A DNA stretch of 64,000 nt from Patiria pectinifera. Lineage: Eukaryota; Echinodermata; Asteroidea; Valvatida; Asterinidae. Below, in pieces: positions 35,201 through 47,400 of this stretch. Each line of letters begins with the position of its first letter. Position 1 is the first letter of the stretch. The position numbers and the translations under genes are program-made. The DNA is taken from positions 7,936,001-8,000,000 of the forward strand of contig CM057130.1 of the NCBI GenBank assembly GCA_029964075.1. The letters run 5' to 3'. Below the pieces are notes generated by a model. The model worked only from the letters and a program-made list of their open reading frames with translations, made no database searches and was not told the DNA's origin.

Positions 35201-36621
35201 TTGTGAAGGAGTGGCCTATGCCTGGGCAGAACGCCGCTAATGGTTGGGCCGATACCATGGTAACGGGTGTCAACACAAACATGCCGAACCTAATATTGGA
35301 ACATTTTAAAATTCACATTTTTAACAGTAATGAAGGGAAGAAGCGAGGGTCATTTTTGGAAGATATTAATCAAATTTCACGGAAGGATCCAGGTTTGGGA
35401 AAAGGGGAAGGGGAGGGTAAGGCTTTCGAAGGATTCTACAGCCGTGCCCTGCTAGGGGAAGGGGTGTCCGGGGCTGGAAGAAGAAGGTATTGTGTGGGGG
35501 TCTGATTGTCTGATTGGGGGGGTGGGGGTGTTTCCCCAAGAAAAGTCTGAAATCTATATTTTCCTGGATTGGATTAGTACTTTCAAAACGGCAACTGATA
35601 CCCGATATGTCCATATTTTCTGGTGGCCATGGTTTTTGGTGGCCAAATGGAAAATATTACTACCCCTCCCCTCCGATGAATATGTCACTGAATTTACTTA
35701 AATCTAGAGATTTGGTTAATTTAATTTAATGTAGAAGTTGTGGCTGACTGTATCTAAAATCTGTAACCTTTATGTTAACAATTAAAAGGAGTTTGGGAAA
35801 TGTTGATAACTAGTACAGAGCAAATTTAATTAAAATGCTACATGAAATTGGATGAGCTGAGAACAAGTTTATGTGGGGCTTACGTTGTTGACCGTAGGTG
35901 TGGTGATGGGGTCCTGCCGTGTAAAGCCACTGCCAACCTGGGTCAAGTTGGAGGGCAAGGGGTCGCGACCGTTGGAATCCTGGGCTGGGTTGAAGTGCAT
36001 CTTCGTTATGGAGGTGTAATTGTTGCGTAGAAGTTTCCTTTTTGAAAAAGAAGAAATTCAAATATTTTTCCGTTTAGAAATTTGCAAGTTTGCAAGACAT
36101 TTGATTCGCATCATAGTCAAATGAAATAAATAATTCAATAGTAATTGTGTGAGGTAGTGACTAATTCTGATTTTTAAGCATTCTGAATTGATATACATTT
36201 ACAAGAACCAAAAGAAAAAGTTTTATTAATAAAATGAAAGGTGTTTTTTTAAAGAAAGGGCTGGACTGTAAAACCTTGAGGAAAAAGAAGGAAAACAGAG
36301 AGACATGCAGGCTATAGATACCCTTCTATCTTTATTTTTTGTGAATTTTTTTTTGGGGGTTGGGGGTAGGGGTGGGCATCGGGGGAGGTTCACTTACTCC
36401 ATAGCTGGGTTGTCCAGAACATCAATCCGCTGGCTGTAGTACACTCCTGGACGAAAGTTGGACTGGTACCCTGTCCCGACGTGCTTCCCCGTTCTAGGAC
36501 TGTAACCATCTTTGCCGTATGACGAGGAGTAAGAAGTCGAGAAGAACTTCATGATGTCTGCGTCGGGCCCATTGCTGGCATCGACGTGCGCCGTCTTCTG
36601 GCCGTGTGGCAGCCGCCCCAT
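29267..36621 (-). CDS. PPP1R32: PPP1R32/SAXO4-like ciliary protein, complete
   Basis: PPP1R32 (SAXO4, IIIG9) is a ciliary/axonemal protein known as a PP1 regulatory subunit. Eleven coding exons on the minus strand: 36621-36398, 36037-35884, 35289-35158, 33362-33302, 33050-32938, 32573-32502, 31932-31831, 31113-30925, 30112-30024, 29806-29642 and 29369-29267. All GT-AG, all phases join, 467 residues (human about 425). Seen: MGRLPHGQKT, FFSTSYSSSYG, GKHVGTGYQSNFRPG, then repeated short blocks built on GSGFTRQDP, GPGFMSTE, GSGYTHAYN, GFYTDRPTG and ETGFTHEK. Aromatic-Thr/Ser repeats of this kind are typical of microtubule inner or outer associated ciliary proteins. The exon holding the ATG has an acceptor at 36658, so there is an untranslated first exon. 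No PP1 RVxF motif was confirmed. Confidence 0.88.
30262..30340 (-). repeat. tRNA-like element, copy 1
   Basis: The reverse strand reads CTGGATAGCTCAGTTGGTAG, then AGCACGGGAACGGCAATCCG and GGTTCAAACCC, followed by AGCTCCAGTCAATTT. A near relative is at 54788-54862 with the same CCAGTCAATTT flank. The shared flank and imperfect stems indicate a SINE head rather than a working tRNA. Confidence 0.5.
32010..32303 (-). repeat. Dispersed repeat, reverse copy of 26279-26590
   Basis: Inverse of the 'TTTACCCTCCCTG' family: TAGTCACCAACAGTCAGATC, AAGCAGGTGACTGGTAGTCA and the end GAGGGAGGGTTAAA. Lies in the intron between the 32573-32502 and 31932-31831 exons of PPP1R32. Confidence 0.55.
33991..35040 (-). 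mobile_element. MITE family TTAAAGGGAAT, copy 3, split by an insertion
   Basis: 33991-34081 and 34652-35040 together align, in reverse, with the copies at 28317 and 53739: GGCAATATACAACATTTAC at one end, AATCATGGCACCTGGTGTG inside, and GATTCCCTTTAA at the other end. The element at 34082-34643 interrupts it. Lies in a PPP1R32 intron. Confidence 0.7.
34082..34643. mobile_element. Foldback element with terminal minisatellite and 8-bp TSD
   Basis: A 562-bp near-perfect palindrome: ends CGGTCCTAC and GTAGGACCC, then a GCGTCAACAA tandem array in each arm (about seven units left, five right), then long arms with CGCGAAATGTACGACGAATT and its inverse. It is flanked on both sides by AATGATAG (34074-34081 and 34644-34651), an exact 8-bp target duplication as made by hAT transposases. 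Both arms carry a CAAGATGGCGGC-type YY1-like word. No coding capacity. Confidence 0.9.
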
Positions 36622-37404
36622 GACTCCTTACCCTGCCCGGTACCGTGCACGTGTTTGTCTGTTGAAAAAAATGGATCTTTCTTAAAATAATGTTGCTCAT
36701 TGATAATAAAATACGAGCAAATAATGGCAATCAAAGAAAGTGAAACTCCACTTAATTTTTGAGTTGGGTAAGAACGTCACAAGTTTCTTCCAAAGTAGGC
36801 ATAGGCCTATTAAAAAAACAAAAAGAACAAAGACTGCTTAGGCCTGTCATGCCTGTTACTAGCTTTTTTTATCAGTAAGCGCCATGTTAGACTAGTATTA
36901 GTATTAAGCCAAGGGTTAATTAAAAAAGACTAATCCAAATTAAACGAAAATAGATCGGGTCCCAAACTTGACGAATGCTGAATAAACACTTTCATAAACA
37001 ATTTTGGTCCACATTTATCAAATCTACGCACATAAATTGCTCTTAATATTTCATTTCATTTTACCTGTTGCACGATATGATGCAGTGCTGATGATCAATT
37101 TTACTTGAAAAAAAAATAAATAAATTAGGCCTAGGCCCATAAACAAATGCCCATCAAGGCATCATTTTAAGAAATTGTAAGTAAAAAAACCGAGGCACAA
37201 TAACCTAAGCCTTTGGCCTGTATGCACAAGAAAAACATGTAGGCTTTAATAATACAATGTATTAGGTACTTTTCACAAAATGTATTATAAAGTCTGCATA
37301 AACATGATAACATTTTAACTTTGATTCAGTCTTTGTTGACAATGCACATTCCACAATCGGACATGCAAGCGAATGTACTAAGTACGTTTTCTCGTTTTTC
37401 TCAC

Positions 37405-37590
37405 CTCTTGATGAACCTTGCTTCTTCCAGGCCTGGTCAATATTGCAAAGATGTCATAAATTCATTGAATAAAAAATGTTAAGTGAATAAAAAAACGTAA
37501 AATATGCAATACTTTGCTCGAACTTCGAAGCGATCGCCCGAAAACTGACCACATGCGGAAGCGCCACTCCAGCTGCTTGTACACGTTGCC
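37405..37590 (-). other. PPP1R32: Probable untranslated first exon of PPP1R32
   Basis: A good donor on the minus strand (CATCAAGAG followed by GTGAGAAA; exon ends at 37405) pairs with the acceptor before the ATG exon (TTTTTTCAACAG, exon from 36658). The right boundary (transcription start) is a guess. Confidence 0.4.
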
Positions 37591-37599
37591 ATTGACAAC
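37585..37599. promoter_or_regulatory. Candidate X-box (RFX) site
   Basis: GTTGCC-ATT-GACAAC, two half sites resembling the RFX consensus (GTTGCC, 1-3 nt, GGCAAC) with one mismatch. It lies about 180 bp upstream of the proposed untranslated exon's donor of a ciliary gene, where RFX sites are common. Motif match only. Confidence 0.4.
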
Positions 37600-37667
37600 T
37601 TTATCATGTTTTATTCATAAGGCTCTTACATATTCATTAACATGTTCCTTATATGGCACTAATTTGA

Positions 37668-37675
37668 TGACGTCA
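37668..37675. promoter_or_regulatory. CRE palindrome
   Basis: A perfect TGACGTCA in the region between two divergent genes, 70 bp from the X-box candidate. It is not obviously inside a repeat. Confidence 0.35.
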
Positions 37676-38410
37676 CCAAAGCTGGTTCCGATGAGAACGG
37701 TTGATAACACATAAGGTTGCCGCAGCATACTTCAAGGTACATGTCTTCAAAAGCTATAGGAATCGTTTAACTTTGCGTATGGATTTTTTACCATGAAAAC
37801 TTTTGTTTTTATACTGTAGCCTGCGCAGATTCGATTTATATTACATTTAATTATATTGTTCAACAATGTCTTGAATACAGTAGCTTATTTGACATGATTT
37901 GTATTTAATGAGTAATTTATATGCGAGACCTATTTTGTTTATTGCAGCAGGACAATCTATTTACTCGATTTGCACTTCGGCTAACTCAGGTGCAGCAAAA
38001 ATGAATGCATTTTTGTGAGCACACCCATTGAATATTGCGTGTTAACGTTGGATTAGGTTCATGGGTTTACAAAAGGCTAATTTTAGTTTATTCGAGTCAC
38101 GTTGACGTAGGTTGCGAGTCACTTCCGCATATGGTTTCTGCTATTTTCTGTTGTAAGTAGATTTTGGAAAAATATTATTTGTTATGAGATTACTGAACGA
38201 GCAGCATTATTGTCATTCCTCAGTCCAGTCATTGACTTTTTTTAGTAAGCCTAATTTCCAATTTCTTGTAGATGTACAAAAAAAATAACACCTTGTATAA
38301 ACTTTATTAAAATTTAACTAGACTTTGGCCTAACCAGTAACTGGTTATACTTTTTATTTGTTGAAATTCACATTTTCAGTCATTTGAAATCTGAACGAGA
38401 TATTTGCAAC

Positions 38411-41400
38411 ATGGAGTTTGCTTCGACTCACGTGTACAACTACGATGAATCTGATGAAGAGGAAATAACAGAAAAAGATTTGGACCTCAGGTAAGCATCT
38501 AACAGCCATGACCATGATGACAGCTAAAAATCAGCACACATATATTTAAGTACATCACATCAAATATAATTTTTAAAACTGAACATTATAAGCTATGTGT
38601 AGCCCCAAAAATGTGGCCAATTTACTGGACTAGCTCCGTAAATAAAGGCCACACTTCCACCATGTACGAAAATATGTAGAACTTTGTCAAATTTTGATTT
38701 TCACATTTAGGCTTAATTGTAGTTTATTTTTGCTTTAGAAACATACTCACACAATTATAGGTTAATAAGAAAGTGCTGCCTTTTTCAGATGTCTATTTTT
38801 CGTGAAATTTCATGTTGAAATTTTGATACGCAAACGTGCGCAAACGAATAGCTGGAAATTTCACGAAAAAATAGACATCTGAAAAAGGCAGCACTTTCTG
38901 ATTAGCCTATAAAGAGGGTGAGTATGCTTCTAAAGCAAAAATAAACTACAAACTAAAGCCGTGTTCCCATTGGACTTTTTCTTCAGCGGCCACGCGGAAA
39001 GTTACCGTGACTGGCTTTGGTGTAATTCTACCGTGCGTTCCCACCTGGACTTATATTCCGCGACGGAACGGTTCATCCGCTGTTCGAGACTGGCAGAATG
39101 TCACACATTGCAGGCGCTGTGCACAGTCACCTTTGACCTATGCGGGATATGACGTGCCTGTGACGTATTTTTCGCGCGCTGAATTCGGCCACGTCATTTC
39201 TCCTGTGCCTTCATCAGCATTTTCACGTTCATCTAGCCCAATTAAACTCCTCACAAAATCGATCAAATCTGCCATGTTTCTAACTAGTAAAGTAGCGAAA
39301 CTGCAGCAGCTGGACGAGATTGAAAAAAGCGCTGCAGCTGAGCGTAGTGCATGCTACACACGCTGTGTACGGTACGATGATAATATCACACCGCCATCAG
39401 TGCAAACGAGACAGGGAACCATACTACCATTTTCGCGCGAATTCTGTTTATACAGGAAGTGTTGTTGTTTGCATAGTGTTTTACAGCGTGGACACGGTAG
39501 GTTTACAGCGCGGAGCGTTCCCATTGGACTTTTTAGCGGCCCTGTTAAGTTACCGTGGCTGCGCGGAAGTCTTCCGCGTCCTCTTTCGGCCTGTTAGTTT
39601 TACATCACGGTCGCGGTAAGTTGACAGGGACGTCAGTTTACCGTATGTCCCCATTGGATTTAATTTTGTCATTCTACAGAAAAGTCGCGGTACTTTAACC
39701 AAAAAAAGTCCAATGGGAACACGGCTTAAGCCTAAATGTTAAAAACAAAATTTGACAAAGTTCTATCTGTTTTTATACATGGTGGAAGTGTGGCCTTTAT
39801 TTACGGAGGTAGTCCAGTAAATTGGCCACATTTATGGGGCTAAGCTATGTACACTTCTACTTCTAAGATTGTAAGTCTAAACAATGAATTCCTATTCAAA
39901 CATATTTCATTTTACATCAGATTATTATTATTTTTGTACAACTGGTTGGCCAAATTCCAGGCAGGATGTAATGGTAAATGCCGAGTCCGTCAATTTTGTG
40001 TATGGCTGGTGAAACACTGAGAACCTTGTCTTTGCCTCATGCAAATTTTGGAGAATTTTGTTGACTAAGGAGTGAGTAAAGTTGGCCAGTTTGTTTTTGG
40101 TTTTTTTGCATATTTTTCTGCACTCAATCAAGGTTCCAGTCTGGAAAACTCCCATCAAAACGTTTAGGTGGGTCAGATGTTATACACTGCTAACACAATT
40201 TGCATAATTTGTTAATGTGCATATTGAGTTAAATGTATGTCTAATTGCATTTTTATGCATGTGCATTAACAGGTTAAAAAGTTATTGACTTTTATTTTTT
40301 GCAATGGCGTTGTCTTGGATTTTCTTTCAAGTTCACACTACCAACCGTTACGCTGGTAAGATGTGTTTTCTAATGACTCGTGGCTATGTGTTCATGGTTA
40401 TACATAGTGGACATATCACTCTTCAATATCATAGTTTTGTATTTCATGATTACCAGTGCATACATGCATCACCAATGTCTTATAAAAAAACTTGTTCCAT
40501 ATTTTTGGCATGCAATATTATTACACCATTCATCCTGATTTTCAGTGCACATTGTTGTTAGCGCATTTTGTTTTGTTCAGGAACAAGGCCACAATCAATT
40601 TATTTTTTGTAATCTAATGCATGACACATGTTTCTGTTTCTGCTAGCATGTTTATATTGTAGCATCATTATGTGGCATACTCATGTACATGTACATTTCA
40701 TGTTCTTTGTGTGGTGTTATTCATATACATGCACATTTTTTGACTTTTGTGTAATTAAACATGCAAGTTTAGGCTGATTTCATGCACATTGCACAATTTT
40801 CAGTAATGCTACATGTACCAGCACAAATATCAATGACGATTTGTTTTATTTTGGTAGCATTTTGCATGGTGTTGTTGTTAAACATTGTTTTTTTAATTTT
40901 GCACCGATCTAACTTTATTTTAAACAAAGAAGTCAGAAATTTCGTCATTTTTCCTTGCAAGTTACCCAAATGCTCGGACTAAAGGCTCTCAAAACCTTTC
41001 AAAATCCACCAAAAGGGTTTGTAAGATTTTGCAGGATTGAAAAAAATGAAGCACATCCTCTGTTACTATTCACAGAGCTTGTTTTTCCTGGAAATATTAA
41101 ATGCACACATTGTTAGAATTTGCAGATTCAGTATCAATCATCTGTAGTCCCAATCCATTGTCGTGTGGAGGTCCAAGACATATCACATGTGAAAGAAAAG
41201 TTTGTCTTCATCGTTTATTTTCATCTTGTTTTAAATTTTAATTTTAGGATTTGCAGTATCTGACACATTCATAAGCCAAAGAGCAGTTATAAACCACTTG
41301 AGAATACTTCGCCTAAATATTTGCCTTAATACAGAACACGAAACTTCTTTCCTTCTTTGTAAAAGGCGAACTTCACTCCTAGAAAGTATTATTTCAGTCT

Positions 41401-44400
41401 TTTTCATTCCACTCATTCCAGCATGCAGCCTAGTGCATTTATTTCAGAAATCAAAACAAAATAAAGTCTTAGTTTCTTTATCAGAGGAATAAGTTCTAAA
41501 TTTCTTGAACGCAGTGATTTTGTTTCCTTATTTTTTGTATACAGTCGACTTTCGTTAGTACAAACTCTGTTAACCCTAACCGCCCTGAATCCTCCAAAAT
41601 CCTTTTTGCAAATTGGAGGAATTTGAAGGATTGAGGTTACATGGCAAAAGTGCGTTGCTAATTTCGGAGTACACACTGTGTCAAGGTCTTGGGCCGGACC
41701 TTGTGTTGTTTATGCTCAGCCGTGCATAAATTTAGTCCTTGATTATACTTGACAACCTCCGTACTGCTCCAGGATGTCACTGCCTCTGCCTCAGCCTATT
41801 GACAGTCATAGCGGAGGATTTTGCAGGATTCAGGCAGTGGTCACCCCTCCATGGACCATATTCAAGAACTAGCGGAGGAATTTGCAGGATTGAGGCTATA
41901 TGCTATTTTTCCATGGGGCCAATTGGAGGACTTTGCAGGATTGAGGCTACATCCTAGCAAAAAGGCCTAGGGAGTTAGGGTTAATACAAAATTCTGGTTA
42001 TAACGAACATAAAGCCTTGGTCCCGACTGTGTATTTATGTGCACAATGAATGGGACTGATGTTCCTCTTAATACAAAATTCTGATATAACAAACAATTTG
42101 GCTAGGTCCGAACGAGTTTGTTATAATGAGACTCGACTGTACATTTACCATACATGTACTTTACACTGATCTTTTCTCTCCATACAGTGCACAAGAAAGC
42201 TCTGAATATATGCCGTTGGGTTTACAGGCAAATCGGGCTGGAGTTGCTCAGTCAGAAGGTACGTGTTACTTGTTCTCCTGTCATATCCTGATTTTTTTCA
42301 TTTTGAGGCGTTTACATTATTTAACCCTCCTAGTGGGAAGTCAATATGTGAAATACTTCAAAACACTGCAGTTCAGTTTAAACTGAAGGGATATGAAGTG
42401 TTAAAGTAACTCTGTCACTAGAGTCACTGCACCAAAAAAAAACACATTATGGAGAGTTGTGAAGTGTGACCGAGTCGGCCTGCTAGCCCTGAGCTTAACC
42501 ACACACAAGAATTGTGCAGGGATTTGAAGTGTTATCCATACTTCACACACAGGAATTTGAAGTGTGGGTGCTCACTCAATGGGCAAAAGTGGCTTTGCGA
42601 AACTCGAAGGAATGTAAAGTGCAAAAGACAAGGAGGGTTAATAAAAAAAAAAGCCTAAAAGTAACAGCAAAACAAAAAAAAGAGACCTAAACAAAATACA
42701 AGTAATGATACATCGACCAATACCGCCCCAAATCGCTTGGCCTGTTGTTCCCTGTTCTGCCCCAAACTGCCTTCCGAATTTGCGCCGGGTGATATAAAAC
42801 AATACTGGGCTTTGCCCTTTCTTCTCTGATGTATATTTTGTATAAACACTGTACACTCAGTGTTTTGTGAGTGTTTGTGAATCAGTCGAGACAACACTGA
42901 GTATGCAGTGTTTATAGAATAAAATAGAATATGTTGACAAAGGGCAAAATCTAATATTGAATAAATACATTGTAATACAATGTAGTGAAAGTACATGTAC
43001 TGGTAACAGGTGCTAATGCATTGTAATTTCTTTATGCTTCATGTGATTTGGGTCCCTCGATCCGGTCACAAATAAATAATATTTGCAAAATCTGGGACCT
43101 AACCAATGTGAATGTGTTTTAATCCTGTAGAGACATACGACAGCACCATATTTGCCAAGCCTTCAACAGATGGTATACAAAATGCATGTTTTGATATTGT
43201 TCGCAATTGATCAGTTGAAAGCATAATGTGTTTTTCCCAGTGAAGCTTAAATAATTTTGTTTAATGATTAACACCAGCATGAGGACTGCAAACTTTGTGC
43301 ATTATGCATGTGCCATCTGCTTCAATAACAGAATCAATACATTATGATAAGTGTTCTGGTTTGGCTTAAGTCACGTCTCCTGCAGGGAATGTAGGTATAT
43401 GACTTCTAGCTCAAATCTGTTTTGTTTGAAATATAGATTTCACATGAAAATGCACTTAAAGGTAACAAGTTTACACAACTTCCAGCAGGTGGCATTGTTG
43501 TAGTGCACGGTGCAAGAAATTGTGAATTCATTTTAAAAAGTAGCTTTAGTGTTGTAATGGGCATGCTATTGGCCTCTGCCTTAACATTGTCGTTGAAATT
43601 GTTCAGTTTTTATTCCTTTGAGAGTGACGGTATCTATGCATAAGAATTCCCTCAATGGTTACATCTATAGAGGTGGGACTCGTAAGCGCATTGCTGCTGT
43701 GCACTTGACGCTCATGTGAAGACGCTACGGCTTTGCGCACATTCAGGGTCAAATTTATCTCGCGTACCTCGTGCCATTTTTGCACGTGTGCCATATTGGG
43801 CTGTCACTGGTTTGGTCATGCATTGTCATGAAGCACCATCTACATGTAGGCCTACTGTTTGTGCATGGAGCCCATAATTTGCGTGCTTGTAACAGATTTA
43901 TTTAAGCGTGTAGATGAGGAAAGGTAATTGGGCAATTCCACGGTTACTCACGTTACATTTTTGATGTACTTTTGAGTTTCCTTGGGCTGTAATTACCTTA
44001 CTGAAAAGGTTTAATAACTGTTATCCCCATGGTAGATAGAGTAGACCTAGACCTACCTAAGCACCAAAGATGACATCCAGAAAAGTGTGTTATGTATGAT
44101 AAACAAGACGAACAAAATTGGTTACTCACGTTACGAAAATGTAACGTGAGTAACCGTGGAATTGCCCAACTACTGTACTCAACCACAATTCTTGTAGATG
44201 TTTTTTAATTCATTCTTTTTAATGTGCCTTATAATAAATCCTTAATTGCGTTATTTGCTTTATTTTTCATTTATTGCCTTATAATTTATTTTATTTTTTA
44301 CCTTATAATTAATTAAAGCTCCTATGTCATCGACTTGCTCCTATCAAAGCCTTGGTGTTGCTTTATTTTGCTGGATTCATTACTTACTCTGCCAGATAAT

Positions 44401-47400
44401 TCAAATTGAAAATTTGCGGTGTCTCAATCTCTCGTGTCTAGCTACTGTACTTGGGTCTTCGAAAATGACAACTGTATGAGAACATGCTAACAAAACAAAA
44501 GACCCAGCCATATCTTCTTTTTTAATATTTAGGTTTTTTAAAATTATATGTTATGTTTGCATTTTTCAGTTTCTTTTTATTTGGCCTTCTTTCTGACCTG
44601 CTGACTATGATAATTCAATCCTCGCCAACTCACCAAACTTCACAGTGTTCATGTACTGATAATGTTGAAAGATAACTCGTTATTCGGTGGCAGCAAATGT
44701 TTGGGTAACATTTGGCAAATGGCTGTTGTGACTTGGCCTGTAAATGAAGCTAACAAGTCTGTGTGGCTGATAGGGGCATTTTGTGCAATGATTTTTTGTG
44801 GAAAACAGTTTTACTAGCATTGTGATATAAACATTGTATAATGAAGCTGTGGTTTGTTTTTTGGCAGTGATTTATGACAATGCTGGCTGCCGTCCTATGC
44901 AGAACCAACGTCAAGGTAAGCATCATTAAAACAATCTGAAAGAATGTAGTATCCCAACGACGCATTTTCTTTGGTTGTGTACAAAGTCTAAGGAGAGTTG
45001 AGTTAATTTTCAAAGTATTTTCAAACAAAACAATTAAACAGCCATAATTTGTCCACGGAGTGTCTAATTGAAGTGCAACAAACAGTAATGTAAGGAGAAA
45101 TTTAGTCTTTTTCCTAATACCCACAAACCCTCCTTTGGACCTCTGCTCAGTTCTGTCTCATTTTGCCAGAACGCCTCACATGTTGCCATCTTTCTAGATC
45201 CCTAAAAAAGTGGTCTTTCATTTTCTAATTCCCTCAGTGCTTTACCCCGTCTTATTGCTTCAGTTACTCAGTCGACCCCCTTTTTTACATTTTTTTCTTT
45301 TTCATGCACTACAGAAGCAATCTATGACAACTTAAAAGCTCCAGAGCCCCCACCCCCTAGGATCAAACCCAAGCCCAAGAGGAACAAAGACACCGGTGAA
45401 TATGCCTCGGCCTATGACATGCCCAGGCCAGGAGATCCCTACTACTATATCCAGGGGGGTGAGTATATTAACAGTATTTTCCTCGTTAGAAGCTGCTGAC
45501 TTCTTTTCCTTTGTACACAAAACCAAAACAGCTCAGCAACCTCTACGACTGTATCCTATGATGCACTGAAAAAAATAATAATGCCCTCTGTTTTGTAACT
45601 GCGTTTATCAAATTGCTCGTATTATTGACGATAAATGACTGGTTGTTTTTGCCTCTAGGGGGAGCTCCTCAGCAGCCACCGCCCTTACCTCCGATGAGGA
45701 AGCCAGTGAAGAAAGGTAAAGAATCCATCAGAACAATTTTAGCTTAATTTTTTTATTTTTTATTTCTGTTTGCAGAAATTGTTCGCATATATTTGCCTAC
45801 TTCCCAGGAGAAGATCATTGTTAACTGTTTATTTTAGTTTTAACTAAGGTGAAGAACAGTAAATGAATTCTTCTTTACATTTTGCTTTTTTAAAAATGCA
45901 AATGTTTTTAAAAACTTGTTGCAAACAAACTATATCCGTAAAAGTGCTGATGATTTTAACAAACACTTGAAAGTGTCGTCTTTTCAATAACATTACCTAC
46001 AGCAGTGAGATGGCTTGCATGTTGCAGATGCTGTTACGGTCTCATAAAAATACAAGAAATTAATATAAAATATTATTTCAAAAGGGTTTTGAATTATATA
46101 TTTTGTATTCCAAAGAATTGATTTGTTTTGCGTGCCGGGTCCTGAAAAGATGTTTCCTGAAAAAAAGAAAATGTTGTTCACAAGAAATAAATTCCGTCAT
46201 GCAAAAATTGTGATTGATACAAAACATTTCTACTTTGGTACTATACCATTTGTAATGATTATCATTTCTTCCTTCTTTTTCTTTTAAACCTAGAGCCGAG
46301 TAAGAAACACCGTCGGGCAGATACCAACGTGATCGCCGTCAAGTTTGACATGTTGGTCAACCCCAGCCACCTGCATGCAGGCAGCCCAGTCTTCTGCAGT
46401 AAATGTGAAGCAGCATTCTCCGCTGTCAGTAGAATTACCCCCAGTGGAGATGGAGCACAGGTAGGGACAAATGGGTGGATACAGGAAGGTTATTTGCGAC
46501 AAGATATTGGAGCTTAGAAATTGTTCAATTCCGTATTCAGGGTGTTTTACCCTTAAGGGAAAATGCGACCTGCTCCACAGAAAAGGGTATTATTTCGCAA
46601 AAAAATGAGTTATATACATGTTTGGAAAGCCCACAATGTAAGCTTTCATTTGATATATAATAGAGCTCCACAGCCCCTCCCGTTCTGGAGATATGACGTA
46701 TTTGCATATTAATTACTTCCTCTGAGTTCAAATTACTCAGAAAACAGGCTTTGAAATAGCTGGCTTTATTTATAGCTCCACTTTATTCATCAAAATCAAC
46801 TTTTCTGTGAATGAAACCTGAAACTGTAGGTATTAAAGATGTCATTCATGACAAAAAATGAAAATCACATTTTGATGAAATTTTCACCCTCTCAATGTTG
46901 AGCAGGCCATTACACAATAATGCTCAGCGTGAGTTAATACCCTTTTTTGTGGAGCCGGTCACAAATCGCAAAATTAAACAAGCGATAACTTGAGGTTGAA
47001 CACTGAGGTACTTCGCAGTGTAAAAAGAAAGTAAAATCTGTCACGAGCCAATATAGCCCATCAGGCTGGCGTTTATCTCCAGTTTCCTTGGCATGAAACG
47101 ACTGAGAATATTTTTATTCCCGCTGATGGGATGCCAGTCTATCGCAGGTTACTCCCCAGCTAATGCCTGGTACCCATTTATACCCCCAGGTGGAGAGAGG
47201 CAAGTGAAGTTGAATTGGATTGTCTAAGGACACAATGTACGACCAACAGCTGGATTCGAACCCTGACCCGCTGATCAAGAGTCACTAAAGCCCGGTTCAT
47301 ACTTGGTGCAAAAGCAAGAGCGAACGCGAATTTGTGACGACATGGCAAGTATTTGCGCTGCGAATTCGCAAAAGTTGAACACATTTCAACTCGGACGAAT

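Noticed and set aside
39007..39597. 196-codon open frame on the plus strand
   Set aside because: It lies wholly inside the 38957-39726 element and follows its GC-rich repeats; no recognisable domain.
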